DNA of 39,581 bases from Prevotella sp. UBA2739 (GCA_002353525.1 DEJV01000015.1:1-39581); one strand, 5' to 3'; positions 24,660-32,596 are shown, counted from the stretch's first letter. Numbers and translations are program-made. The notes: generated from the letters alone by a model not told the origin.

Positions 24660-25280
24660 ATGGGTTTTTTTAGTAAGCTCTTCGGAAAAAAGAGCGAAGA
24701 AGAACATAAGGTCGGCGGCATGGAGGATTTCATGACTCTCGTTCGTGTTTATTTTCAAGCATCGATGGCTTCTAATTTGGGTATCACCAATTTAGCTATG
24801 CTTCCCGACTTGAGAACCTTCAAGCAGACATTGCATGTGGCCACTGTGAACAATAAGTTGGGAATAGGGGAGAAGAGCGCGTGCAAGAAGATGATGAAGG
24901 ATCTTTACAATATGGATGATAACTTCCTGAAAGAAATTGATAACAGCATTAAGAAGAACTGTCGGAAAATTCAGGATGTGCAGCCCTATATGTATCAGTT
25001 CCAGGGATTCTCTCAGGATTTGATGATGCTGATGGGAAACCTGATGAAGTTCAAACTCCGCACACCCAGCTTCATGAAAAAGGCCATTTATGCCATGACC
25101 GAGAAGACCGTGAACGATATCTTCACGAAAAACGACTTCAGCGATGCTGGCGTGATGAAAACAGTGGCCGCCATACGACAGTATGACAAGCGGCTGGGTT
25201 TCTCGCAAAAATGGATTACCGACTTTGTTTATCAAATAGTGATGCTGGCTAAGAAGGAACCGAAAAAGAAGGAAGAGTGA
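24660..25280 (+). CDS. Conserved Bacteroidota protein of unknown function
   Basis: I do not recognise a domain. The product has 206 residues, is probably cytoplasmic (no signal peptide or membrane helix) and is largely alpha-helical. It begins MGFFSKLFGKKSEEE and ends in a lysine/glutamate-rich tail (KKEPKKKEE). It contains several Met-rich helices (SQDLMMLMGNLMKFK). It stands just upstream of the ZapB-like, zapA and rny genes, so a cell-division or envelope role is possible, but this is position only. Confidence 0.65.
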   Translation: MGFFSKLFGKKSEEEHKVGGMEDFMTLVRVYFQASMASNLGITNLAMLPDLRTFKQTLHVATVNNKLGIGEKSACKKMMKDLYNMDDNFLKEIDNSIKKNCRKIQDVQPYMYQFQGFSQDLMMLMGNLMKFKLRTPSFMKKAIYAMTEKTVNDIFTKNDFSDAGVMKTVAAIRQYDKRLGFSQKWITDFVYQIVMLAKKEPKKKEE

Positions 25281-25295
25281 AAAATCCGTTAAATT

Positions 25296-25327
25296 TTTGC
25301 TTGAACGGAGATTTTTTATTAAATTTG
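25296..25327 (+). promoter_or_regulatory. Promoter of the zapB-like gene, probably leaderless
   Basis: TTTG at 25296-25299, a 20-bp spacer and TAAATTTG at 25320-25327 match the full consensus. The ATG at 25332 begins only 4 nt after the -7 element, so the transcript should start at or within a base or two of the ATG. Confidence 0.7.
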
Positions 25328-25331
25328 CGGC

Positions 25332-25625
25332 ATGGATGCAAATGAGAAGAGTTTAACACTGTTCCAAACCCGAGTCAGACAGATGATTCTGAAGTTCTCT
25401 GAGTTGAAAAAGGAGAACGAGGAGCTCTATGCGATGGTGGATCAGAAAGAGGCCGAAGTGAAAAAATTGGAGGCCCAGCTCACTCAGGCGCGCAATGACT
25501 ATAATTCACTGAAAATGGCAAAGATGCTCGAGATTACCAATGGTGATCTTGAGAGTGCCAAGGCTAAAGTGGCAAAAATGATTCGCGAGGTTGACAAGGT
25601 GGTGAAACTGTTGTCGGCCGAATGA
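25332..25625 (+). CDS. ZapB-like coiled-coil cell-division protein
   Basis: This 97-residue protein is almost entirely coiled coil (heptad pattern from about 10 to 70: LKKENEELYAMVDQKEAEVKKLEAQL). It has no signal peptide or membrane segment. Its small size, coiled coil and position 36 nt before zapA fit a ZapB-like partner that bridges ZapA-bound FtsZ filaments. The ZapB role is inferred from order and structure, since coiled coils carry little diagnostic sequence. An excellent promoter lies directly before its ATG. Confidence 0.6.
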   Translation: MDANEKSLTLFQTRVRQMILKFSELKKENEELYAMVDQKEAEVKKLEAQLTQARNDYNSLKMAKMLEITNGDLESAKAKVAKMIREVDKVVKLLSAE

Positions 25626-25661
25626 GTCGAAAAAACGTTAACATTCTTAGATTGAACGTTG

Positions 25662-25955
25662 ATGGCTGAAGAGAACAAAAAACTACAAATAAGGTTGCAT
25701 CTTTACGATACAGACATGGCGGTGAATATCAACCGCGACGACGAGGAATTGTATCGGAAAGCGGCAAAACTCATCAATGATGCAGTGAACACTTACTCGA
25801 ATATCTTCAAAGGAAGAAAAAGCGAGAAAGAAATACTGTATATGGCGATGGTCGACATTGCGCTGAGGTTTGAGAAGACAAACCTGCGCAATGACACTCT
25901 TCCTTATGATAATATTCTCAAACAGCTCACCAAGGAAATCGAGGAGGCGCTCTGA
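25662..25955 (+). CDS. zapA: Cell division protein ZapA
   Basis: ZapA binds and cross-links FtsZ filaments at the division site. The 97-residue protein has the family layout: a small beta-alpha globular head (LQIRLHLYDTDMAVNINRDDEELYRKAAKLINDAVN) and a C-terminal helix (YMAMVDIALRFEKTNLRND) used for dimer/tetramer coiled coil. The ATG at 25662 is chosen over the in-frame TTG at 25659. It follows the ZapB-like gene and precedes rny by 84 nt; no 6S RNA is evident in that gap. Confidence 0.88.
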   Translation: MAEENKKLQIRLHLYDTDMAVNINRDDEELYRKAAKLINDAVNTYSNIFKGRKSEKEILYMAMVDIALRFEKTNLRNDTLPYDNILKQLTKEIEEAL

Positions 25956-26039
25956 AGGCACAATTGCGTGGCGGATGGGCAGCGTTTTTCATTGTATGCT
26001 GGCAAGAATATTATAAACTTTAAATACATATATTAATTC

Positions 26040-27575
26040 ATGATTTTGACATTGATCGTCGGAGTGGCCGCACTCATCGTAGGCGGTGTACTTGGATATT
26101 TGGTTTTTAGATATGTCATTAAAGGCATATATGAGAAAATGGTTGAGGAGGCTAAAGATAAGGCCGAGCAGCTGAAGAAGGAGAAATTGTTTGAGGTGAA
26201 GGAGAAATTCCTTAGCAAAAAGACAGAACTCGAGAAGGAAGTTCAGCAGCGCAACCAGAAGATTCAACAAAGCGAGAACAGACTGAAACAGCGTGAGATT
26301 TCGCTGAATCAGCGTCAAGAGGAACTGGGACGTCGCAAACAGGAGGTTGACCAGCAGAAGCAGCGACTTGACAATGAGAAGAAGCTGTTAAGCGTGAAGC
26401 AGGAGGAACTGGAGAAGATGCAGTTGCAAGAGCGTGCCAAGCTGGAAGAACTGAGCGGACTGAGCGCTGAGGAAGCAAAGGCCCGACTGGTGGAAAGCAT
26501 GAAAGACGAGGCTCGTACCGATGCACAGAGCTATATCAATGAGATTATGGACGAGGCCAAGTTGAATGCCAACGCCCAGGCTAAGAAAATCGTCATCCAG
26601 ACCATCCAGCGTGTTGCAACCGAGACGGCCATCGAGAACTCGGTGAGCGTTTTCCATATCGACAATGATGAGGTGAAAGGTCGTATCATCGGCCGAGAGG
26701 GACGTAATATCCGCGCTTTAGAGGCTGCCTGTGGTGTGGAGATTGTTGTAGACGACACGCCTGAGGCTATTGTGATTTCTGCTTTCGACCCGATTCGCCG
26801 TGAAGTGTGTCGTCTGGCCCTTCACCAGTTGGTGGCAGATGGGCGCATTCATCCTGCCCGTATTGAGGAAGTGGTGGCCAAGGTTAAGAAACAATTGGAG
26901 AATGAGGTGATTGAGACCGGTAAGCGTACGGCTATCGACTTGGGCATCCATGGTCTGCATCCAGAGCTGATACGCATTGTTGGTAAGATGAAGTATCGTT
27001 CCAGCTACGGTCAGAACCTGTTGCAACATGCCCGCGAGACAGCCAACCTCTGTGCTGTGATGGCGTCAGAGCTGGGCTTAAACCCCAAGAAAGCCAAGCG
27101 TGCCGGACTGTTGCATGATATAGGTAAGGTGCCTGATGAGGAGAGCGAACTGCCACATGCCCTCTATGGTGCGAAGATTGCCGAGAAATATAAGGAAAAG
27201 GCTGATATCTGTAATGCCATTGGTGCGCACCATGATGAGATGGAGATGCAGACGTTGCTGGCTCCTATTGTGCAGGTGTGCGATGCTATCTCTGGTGCCC
27301 GTCCTGGCGCACGTAGAGAGATTGTCGAGGCATATATCAAGCGTCTGAACGATCTGGAGGCTATTGCGATGAGTTATCCTGGCGTGACCAAGACCTATGC
27401 CATCCAGGCAGGCCGTGAGTTGCGTGTCATCGTAGGTGCCGACAAGATGGATGATGCTGAGACGGAGGCATTGTCAGGTGAGATTGCAACAAAGATTCAG
27501 AATGAGATGACTTATCCGGGTCAGGTGAAGATTACCGTGATTCGTGAGACTCGTTCTGTAGCTTATGCAAAGTAA
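26040..27575 (+). CDS. rny: Ribonuclease Y
   Basis: This membrane-anchored endoribonuclease initiates mRNA decay. It has 511 residues, the normal length. It has an N-terminal membrane helix (MILTLIVGVAALIVGGVLGYLVF), a long coiled coil (about 30-190), a KH RNA-binding domain with GRIIGREGRNIRALE (from 214), and an HD domain with the metal-binding pair His359-Asp360 in GLLHDIGK plus AIGAHHDE. The C-terminus ends in the conserved PGQVKITVIRETR. It is followed by a strong terminator and probably forms the end of the zapB-zapA-rny cluster. Confidence 0.97.
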   Translation: MILTLIVGVAALIVGGVLGYLVFRYVIKGIYEKMVEEAKDKAEQLKKEKLFEVKEKFLSKKTELEKEVQQRNQKIQQSENRLKQREISLNQRQEELGRRKQEVDQQKQRLDNEKKLLSVKQEELEKMQLQERAKLEELSGLSAEEAKARLVESMKDEARTDAQSYINEIMDEAKLNANAQAKKIVIQTIQRVATETAIENSVSVFHIDNDEVKGRIIGREGRNIRALEAACGVEIVVDDTPEAIVISAFDPIRREVCRLALHQLVADGRIHPARIEEVVAKVKKQLENEVIETGKRTAIDLGIHGLHPELIRIVGKMKYRSSYGQNLLQHARETANLCAVMASELGLNPKKAKRAGLLHDIGKVPDEESELPHALYGAKIAEKYKEKADICNAIGAHHDEMEMQTLLAPIVQVCDAISGARPGARREIVEAYIKRLNDLEAIAMSYPGVTKTYAIQAGRELRVIVGADKMDDAETEALSGEIATKIQNEMTYPGQVKITVIRETRSVAYAK

Positions 27576-27600
27576 CGAATAGACACAATATGTAATGGAA

Positions 27601-27627
27601 AAGCCACCCTGCGGGGTGGCTTTTTTT
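27601..27627 (+). terminator. Rho-independent terminator after rny
   Basis: AAGCCACCC (27601-27609) and GGGTGGCTT (27614-27622) form a perfect 9-bp stem with a 4-nt loop, followed by a T run. Confidence 0.95.
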
Positions 27628-27670
27628 GTGTCTGATGATGTACTTTAAATGAACTACCAGATGGCTTCAC

Positions 27671-28621
27671 CTACAGTTTTACGCTGCTGATGTCGACAAG
27701 ATTGTTGACGATGGCATAGATGGTCAGTCCGGCTGGTGAGTGTATTTGTAGCTTACGGGCGATGTTGCGCCGGTGGGTAATGACCGTATTGATGGAGATG
27801 CAGAGATGGTCGGCAATCTCTTTGTTTGTCATTCCCTGCACCAGGCTGATGATGACATCCTTCTCGCGGTCGGAAAGCATTTCGTTGTTGTTTTGGTTGA
27901 TCATCTGCGAGATTTTTACCGACACGTCGTTTTGCTTGGACTGACGTTCCAGTCGGCGGATGGCAGGAATGAAGATGTGGTCTTCCACCATGGAGTGTTG
28001 CTCCAGCCACTCTTCGTTGTTGTAGATGTCGTATAAAGTAGCCGAGAGCTGGTTGTTGTGCAGGCCGTCAGAAGGAAGATACTTGATGATGATGTTCTTC
28101 AGTTCCCTCACCTTTTGGTCGGTCTGTCCATGATGCTTTGAGAAGGTGTCAATGTCGTAGTCGTTCTTTGCCTCACCTCTGAGCAATGCATCCACGTAGG
28201 GGAACACCATCTTCTCTTCATATTTCATGTGCACACGAATCTCATGCGCATATTCGTCGTATAGTTTCAGGATGAGGCGTGCGAGATTGTCGTTCTCGTC
28301 GAGTGCTTCTTCCAGTTCCTTGCGAATGAAAGGCAGCTGGAAGCCCAGATAATACTCGTGGCTGGCTTTGAGATAATGAATGAGCGTGGGGATAGAAAGA
28401 CGGTCGCTCTCGTCAAGGTCTTTGTGGCCGTTGATGCAAAAATTGACAATTGCCAAGAATGTGTAGGTGTCTACATTTTGCTCTTCGCACACTTCGCGAA
28501 CCGTTTTGTCGCCAAACCCCAAGTTGATGCCAAAACGCCCCAGACTCTGCAAGATGCTATAATTGTCGGCAATCAAAGAAATCATCTTGTCGTCTGCCTC
28601 ATACATTTTTTGATTTTTCAT
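27671..28621 (-). CDS. Hemerythrin/RIC-like sensor fused to a LuxR-type HTH regulator
   Basis: This is a 316-residue one-component regulator. The N-terminal part (about 15-65) resembles the short DUF542 domain of RIC/YtfE di-iron repair proteins but lacks its usual cysteine pair. The middle (about 75-225) is hemerythrin-like with candidate iron ligands His88, His126, His131, Glu135/136, His163/164, His209, Glu213 and His215. The C-terminal LuxR HTH (about 247-311) includes LSDREKDVIISLVQGMTNKE. A di-iron site that senses oxygen or NO and drives the HTH is the natural reading. The ATG at 28621 follows its promoter by about 37 nt. It is divergent from nrdD, 307 bp away, and its HTH closely resembles that of the gene at 31981-32592. 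Confidence 0.85.
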   Translation of the reverse strand: MKNQKMYEADDKMISLIADNYSILQSLGRFGINLGFGDKTVREVCEEQNVDTYTFLAIVNFCINGHKDLDESDRLSIPTLIHYLKASHEYYLGFQLPFIRKELEEALDENDNLARLILKLYDEYAHEIRVHMKYEEKMVFPYVDALLRGEAKNDYDIDTFSKHHGQTDQKVRELKNIIIKYLPSDGLHNNQLSATLYDIYNNEEWLEQHSMVEDHIFIPAIRRLERQSKQNDVSVKISQMINQNNNEMLSDREKDVIISLVQGMTNKEIADHLCISINTVITHRRNIARKLQIHSPAGLTIYAIVNNLVDISSVKL

Positions 28622-28663
28622 CTTCTTCGCTACCTTATTTATATATAATATATAAGAATGTTG

Positions 28664-28694
28664 CAAAATTAGGTATTTTTTGTGAATTGTGCAA
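28664..28694 (-). promoter_or_regulatory. Promoter of the hemerythrin-LuxR regulator
   Basis: On the minus strand TTG (28692-28694), exactly 20 bp, then TAATTTTG (28664-28671). Confidence 0.75.
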
Positions 28695-28714
28695 TCATTA
28701 TAATTAGGTATTTT
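28667..28714. repeat. 13-bp direct repeat AATTAGGTATTTT around the regulator promoter
   Basis: Exact copies lie at 28667-28679 and 28702-28714, 35 bp apart. One overlaps the -7 element and the other sits just upstream of the -33 element, as would suit a pair of regulator sites. Confidence 0.8.
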
Positions 28715-28837
28715 CATGTAGCTCTATGCCTGTCTTCCTTTCGTAGGTAGGTGATGTGCCTGTAAAGTGTAAAAAAGATACCCAAAAAACTTGGAAATTT
28801 TTTCTCAATTTTGTATACGCGGTATTATTTTTTTTGT

Positions 28838-28845
28838 TACCTTTG
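28838..28845 (+). promoter_or_regulatory. Probable -7 element of nrdD
   Basis: TACCTTTG matches TAnnTTTG. No TTTG sits 20 bp upstream; TTTTG at 28809-28813 is 24 bp away, so the promoter may need an activator. The leader would be about 75-80 nt. Confidence 0.55.
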
Positions 28846-28865
28846 TAACCGATTTCGCATTTATA

Positions 28866-28915
28866 GTTTTCCAAAATGGGAAACTTTTTGAAAATTTAAT
28901 CGGGAAAAGTTTCCC
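28866..28915 (+). promoter_or_regulatory. Mutually exclusive hairpins in the nrdD leader
   Basis: GTTTTCC (28866-28872) can pair with GGGAAAC (28878-28884). The same GGGAAACTTTT (28878-28888) can instead pair perfectly over 11 bp with AAAAGTTTCCC (28905-28915). The middle strand is shared, so only one hairpin can form at a time. It could be an RNA switch or a DNA operator. Confidence 0.6.
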
Positions 28916-28928
28916 AAAACAGACAACC

Positions 28929-31028
28929 ATGGAGATTAAAAACTTTACAATCACAAAGCGCGACGGCAGTGTAGACCGTTTTTCGTTAGACAAGATTATG
29001 AATGCCATTATCAAGGCATTCAACTCAGTGAACGAACCCATTGATTTGAGTTGTATCTCTCAGATACTCAGTCATTTGGATATTCATGAGGGTATTAAGG
29101 TTGAAGACATCCAGAACCAGGTGGAAGAAGCCCTGATGAAGGAAGGCTACTATCGTGTGGCTAAGAGCTTTATGCTCTATCGTCAGGCTCACATGGAAGA
29201 CCGCGAGACGTTAGAGAAGTTGAAATTTTTGGCAGACTATTGCGAAGCAGCCAATGCAGCAACTGGTTCAAAGTATGACGCCAATGCCAATGTGGAGCAC
29301 AAAAATATTGCAACTCTTATTGGCGAGCTTCCTAAGTCGAACTTCATCCGTCTGAACAGAAGACTTCTGACCGACCGTATTAAGAAGATGTACGGGAAGG
29401 AGCTTTCAGACAAGTATATTGATATGTTGACTCATCATTTCATCTATAAGAATGATGAGACTTCATTGGCAAACTATTGTGCGAGTATTACGATGTATCC
29501 CTGGCTGATTGGTGGTACCATGTCGATTGGTGGCAACTCAACGGCGCCAACCAACTTAAAGTCATTTTGTGGCGGTTTCGTGAATATGGTGTTCATGGTG
29601 AGCAGCATGCTGAGCGGTGCTTGTGCTACGCCTGAGTTCTTGATGTATCTGAACTACTTCATCGGACTGGAGTATGGCAAAGACTACTGGAAAGAGCCGG
29701 ATAAGATTGTTGACCTGAGCCTTAAGCAGCGTACAATCGACAAGATGATTACCGACTGTTTTGAGCAGATTGTCTACAGCATCAATCAGCCCACTGGTGC
29801 ACGCAACTATCAGGCCGTGTTCTGGAACATTGCCTATTACGATAAACCCTATTTTGAGTCGCTGTTTGGTAACTTCTACTTCCCCGATGGAAGTCAGCCC
29901 GACTGGAACGGACTGAGCTGGTTGCAGAAGCGGTTCATGAAGTGGTTTAACAAAGAGCGTACAAAGGCTGTGCTGACGTTCCCCGTGGAGACGATGGCAT
30001 TGCTGAGCAAGGATGGCGAGATGGTGGATGCTGATATGGCCGATTTTACGGCAGAGATGTACAGCGAAGGCCACTCTTTCTTCACCTATATGAGTGATAA
30101 TGCCGACTCGCTGTCGAGCTGCTGCCGTCTGCGCAATGAGATTCAAGATAACGGTTTCAGTTATACGCTTGGTGCCGGTGGCGTGTCGACTGGCTCGAAG
30201 AGTGTGCTGACCATCAACCTGAATCGTTGCATCCAGTATGCGGTGAACCATAAGATTGACTATCAAGAGTATCTGCTCGACATCATCGACCTGTGCCATA
30301 AAGTGCAGTTGGCCTATAACGAGAATCTGAAAGATTTGTGGAAACACGGCATGCTGCCACTGTTTGATGCCGGTTACATCAATATCTCCCGCCAGTATCT
30401 CACAATTGGTGTGAACGGTTTGGTGGAAGCTGCAGAGTTCATGGGCCTGAAGATTAACGATAATCCCGATTATTTGAAGTTTGTGCAAACCGTGCTGGGC
30501 CTGGTGGAGAAGAAAAACAAGGAGTACAGAACGAAGGAGGTGATGTTCAACTGCGAGATGATTCCTGCCGAGAATGTGGGCGTGAAGCATGCTAAATGGG
30601 ATCGTGAGGATGGCTATTTCGTTCCACGCGACTGTTATAACTCCTATTTCTATATCGTTGAGGATGACTCTTTGAACATTATTGATAAGTTCAAGCTTCA
30701 TGGTGCGCCCTACATCCAGCATCTTACTGGTGGCAGTGCCTTGCACATGAATCTGGAGGAGCATCTCAGCAAGGAGCAGTATCGTCAGTTGCTTCGTGTG
30801 GCAGCCAAGGAAGGGTGCAACTATTTCACCTTCAATATTCCGAATACCATCTGCAATGACTGTGGACATATCGACAAACGCTATCTGAAGGAGTGTCCTC
30901 ACTGCCATTCGAAGAATGTGGACTATATGACTCGTATCATTGGTTACCTGAAGCGAGTGAGCAATTTCAGTCAGGCACGTCAGGAAGAGGCCTCACGCAG
31001 ATATTATGCCGAGGCCAACAAGATGTAA
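28929..31028 (+). CDS. nrdD: Anaerobic ribonucleoside-triphosphate reductase
   Basis: This class III glycyl-radical enzyme makes deoxyribonucleotides without oxygen. It has 699 residues. The N-terminal ATP cone (ITKRDGSVDRFSLDKIMNAI) gives allosteric control. The radical is expected on Gly672 in MTRIIGYLKR near the C-terminus. A zinc site is formed by Cys642, Cys645, Cys656 and Cys659 (CNDCG, CPHC). The ATG at 28929 begins the ATP cone; an in-frame upstream extension to 28791 would run through the promoter. It is followed by a hairpin and nrdG, its activase. Confidence 0.97.
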   Translation: MEIKNFTITKRDGSVDRFSLDKIMNAIIKAFNSVNEPIDLSCISQILSHLDIHEGIKVEDIQNQVEEALMKEGYYRVAKSFMLYRQAHMEDRETLEKLKFLADYCEAANAATGSKYDANANVEHKNIATLIGELPKSNFIRLNRRLLTDRIKKMYGKELSDKYIDMLTHHFIYKNDETSLANYCASITMYPWLIGGTMSIGGNSTAPTNLKSFCGGFVNMVFMVSSMLSGACATPEFLMYLNYFIGLEYGKDYWKEPDKIVDLSLKQRTIDKMITDCFEQIVYSINQPTGARNYQAVFWNIAYYDKPYFESLFGNFYFPDGSQPDWNGLSWLQKRFMKWFNKERTKAVLTFPVETMALLSKDGEMVDADMADFTAEMYSEGHSFFTYMSDNADSLSSCCRLRNEIQDNGFSYTLGAGGVSTGSKSVLTINLNRCIQYAVNHKIDYQEYLLDIIDLCHKVQLAYNENLKDLWKHGMLPLFDAGYINISRQYLTIGVNGLVEAAEFMGLKINDNPDYLKFVQTVLGLVEKKNKEYRTKEVMFNCEMIPAENVGVKHAKWDREDGYFVPRDCYNSYFYIVEDDSLNIIDKFKLHGAPYIQHLTGGSALHMNLEEHLSKEQYRQLLRVAAKEGCNYFTFNIPNTICNDCGHIDKRYLKECPHCHSKNVDYMTRIIGYLKRVSNFSQARQEEASRRYYAEANKM

Positions 31029-31041
31029 GAGTTGATGATAT

Positions 31042-31094
31042 GCACGACGGGTCATTGCCACGATGATGGGCAATGACTCGTCGTGCGTCTTTTT
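31042..31094 (+). terminator. 18-bp hairpin with T-run between nrdD and nrdG
   Basis: GCACGACGGGTCATTGCC (31042-31059) pairs with 31069-31086 over 18 positions with one G-U pair and a 9-nt loop, then TCTTTTT. It lies inside an otherwise tight nrdDG pair and could lower nrdG expression or protect the nrdD 3' end. Confidence 0.85.
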
Positions 31095-31112
31095 ATGATC
31101 CGTTAAGTTGTT

Positions 31113-31580
31113 ATGTTGAAATACGTCAATACAGGAGTTGTTTTTCAAGAGATACCCGATGAGGTTACTCTTTCCATTAACATTTCGAATTGTCCTTGCC
31201 GTTGTCCGGGATGCCATTCGAAGTATTTGTGGGCTAATATCGGCGACCCTCTTACTCCTAAGGTGTTAGACGCATTTGTCAACGATTACGGGAAGGATAT
31301 CACATGCATTTGTTTTATGGGGGGCGACGCAGAACCGGAATCGGTAAATCAGCTAGCACAGTATTTGCATCGTGAGCATCCTCAATATAAGGTGGCATGG
31401 TATAGTGGGAAGACGGTGATTTCCCGAAGAATAGAGAAAGGTGATTTCGACTATATTAAAATCGGGCCCTACATTGAGCACCTGGGTTGTCTGAAAGATC
31501 GCACTACCAACCAGCGTCTTTATAAGCGTGTGTCGGGTGATGAGTTCTCAGACATTACGTCTCGCTTTTGGAGAAAGTAA
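31113..31580 (+). CDS. nrdG: Anaerobic ribonucleotide reductase activating protein
   Basis: This radical-SAM enzyme installs the glycyl radical on NrdD. It has 155 residues, the usual size. The [4Fe-4S] motif CX3CX2C is seen in CPCRCPGC near residue 27, preceded by VTLSINISN. FMGGDAEPESVNQL is the SAM-binding GGD segment, and KIGPYIEHLGCLKDRTTNQR is the conserved C-terminal region. It lies 84 nt after nrdD across a terminator-like hairpin, and its ATG has no Shine-Dalgarno site. Confidence 0.95.
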   Translation: MLKYVNTGVVFQEIPDEVTLSINISNCPCRCPGCHSKYLWANIGDPLTPKVLDAFVNDYGKDITCICFMGGDAEPESVNQLAQYLHREHPQYKVAWYSGKTVISRRIEKGDFDYIKIGPYIEHLGCLKDRTTNQRLYKRVSGDEFSDITSRFWRK

Positions 31581-31599
31581 AATTGCAACCAACCTAAGT

Positions 31600-31665
31600 G
31601 GTAGTTACAACCGTTGTAACTGGTAGTTGTGACCGTTGTAACTGGTAGTTGTGACCGTTGTATTT
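31600..31665. repeat. Three tandem 22-bp units with internal dyad
   Basis: Units at 31600-31621, 31622-31643 and 31644-31665 share GGTAGTTnnnACCGTTGTA. The first contains the near-palindrome AGTTACAAC-C-GTTGTAACT. Confidence 0.9.
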
Positions 31666-31696
31666 CCCAATGATCCTGAACGTGCTTGGATTTACG

Positions 31697-31869
31697 ATGC
31701 GTAAACATGCTTTTTGCAATCCCTAAAGATGCCTTTTACACATCCTAAACATGCCTTTTGCGATACGTAAATATGCCTTTTAGAATCATAGAACAGCCTT
31801 TTAGAATCGTAGAGTAGCCTTCCGGAATCGCAGAACAGCTCTCTAGAATCCAAAAAACGCCCTTTTCCT
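31697..31869. repeat. Eight degenerate tandem 21-22-bp units (ATGCCTTTT family)
   Basis: Units begin near 31697, 31719, 31741, 31763, 31785, 31806, 31827 and 31848. The first four are 22 bp with core TAAAnATGCCTTTT; units 5-7 are 21 bp with core TAGAACAGCCTTTT and drift further. The period excludes an uninterrupted coding repeat. Confidence 0.85.
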
Positions 31870-31980
31870 GATGCTTTTATGTTATTTATGACACTTTTTT
31901 ATAAAGGGTCATTGGGTTAATGCGCTGTGAATTTACAAGTTTGACACTTCGCTGCTTTTTGTGCAAAACTCGTCAGAGAA

Positions 31981-32592
31981 TTAAATCTTATTGATGTCTA
32001 CATAACCGTGCATGACGGCATAGATGGTGAGTGCGCTCACGCTCTTCATGCCCAGTTTGTCCATGATGTTCTTACGGTGGGTGATGACGGTGGCCAGGCC
32101 AATGTTCAATTTTTCTGCAATCTCCTTATTGATAAAGCCTTGAACAATCAGCGAAATCACCTCAATCTCGCGGTCGGAGAGGATTTTTGCTTGCAGCACT
32201 TTCGGCATTTCAGGCAGGTTGCGGCCATTCCCATGAGCTCTTTGCTCTAAGGCAAGAATGGAACGAACAAGTTGCTTCTCTGGCACATTGATGCAAAGAC
32301 TATGGAATCCCTTCAGTTGCGAGTTGCTGTCGAGCGAGAGTGTCAGCACAATGGTTTTCATGCGCCGTTCTGTGAAAAAAGAAAGGTGCTCGATGGCAAT
32401 ACTCATGGAAACGAAATAGTGGACATACGTGTCGGGCATGTTGGCCTCCAGCTCGCTGAACGTGCCAAACGTGTCTACAGTCATGATGGGCATCACATTC
32501 TGTAGAATATTCTTCAATCCCAATGCAGCCAAGGTGTTGGAGTCGATAATGGCCACCTTAGGACGTCCTTGCATCATATTTGTATGTTCCAT
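31981..32592 (-). CDS. LuxR-type regulator with degenerate receiver domain
   Basis: This 203-residue regulator has a response-regulator-like N-terminus (KVAIIDSNTLAALGLKNIL) but no Asp at the expected phosphorylation strand (HYFVSMSIAIE), so it is probably not controlled by ordinary phosphotransfer. The C-terminal HTH (about 138-203: LSDREIEVISLIVQGFINKEI, VITHRKNIMDKLGM, LTIYAVMHGYVDI) is strikingly like that of the hemerythrin regulator at 27671-28621. The ATG at 32592 starts 4 nt after a perfect -7 element, suggesting a leaderless mRNA. It is convergent with nrdG. Targets unknown. Confidence 0.85.
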   Translation of the reverse strand: MEHTNMMQGRPKVAIIDSNTLAALGLKNILQNVMPIMTVDTFGTFSELEANMPDTYVHYFVSMSIAIEHLSFFTERRMKTIVLTLSLDSNSQLKGFHSLCINVPEKQLVRSILALEQRAHGNGRNLPEMPKVLQAKILSDREIEVISLIVQGFINKEIAEKLNIGLATVITHRKNIMDKLGMKSVSALTIYAVMHGYVDINKI

Positions 32593-32596
32593 TGTG

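Larger units (their letters stand above)
28622..28928. other. Divergent control region between the hemerythrin regulator and nrdD
   Basis: This 307-bp gap contains no gene. It holds a minus-strand promoter (28664-28694), a 13-bp direct repeat around it (28667-28679, 28702-28714), the nrdD -7 element (28838-28845) and overlapping dyads in the nrdD leader (28866-28915). Confidence 0.8.
31581..31980. other. 400-bp gene-free region with two tandem arrays
   Basis: This lies between the 3' ends of nrdG and the minus-strand LuxR gene. No gene is supported. It holds three 22-bp repeats (31600-31665), eight degenerate 21-22-bp repeats (31697-31869) and a weak hairpin (31889-31897 with 31903-31911) that may end one or both transcripts. 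Confidence 0.8.

Noticed and set aside
25956..26039. 6S RNA between zapA and rny
   Set aside because: The gap is only 84 nt and lacks a 6S-like long hairpin.
31600..31869. CRISPR array
   Set aside because: Units are directly adjacent without unique spacers, are degenerate, and no cas gene is nearby.
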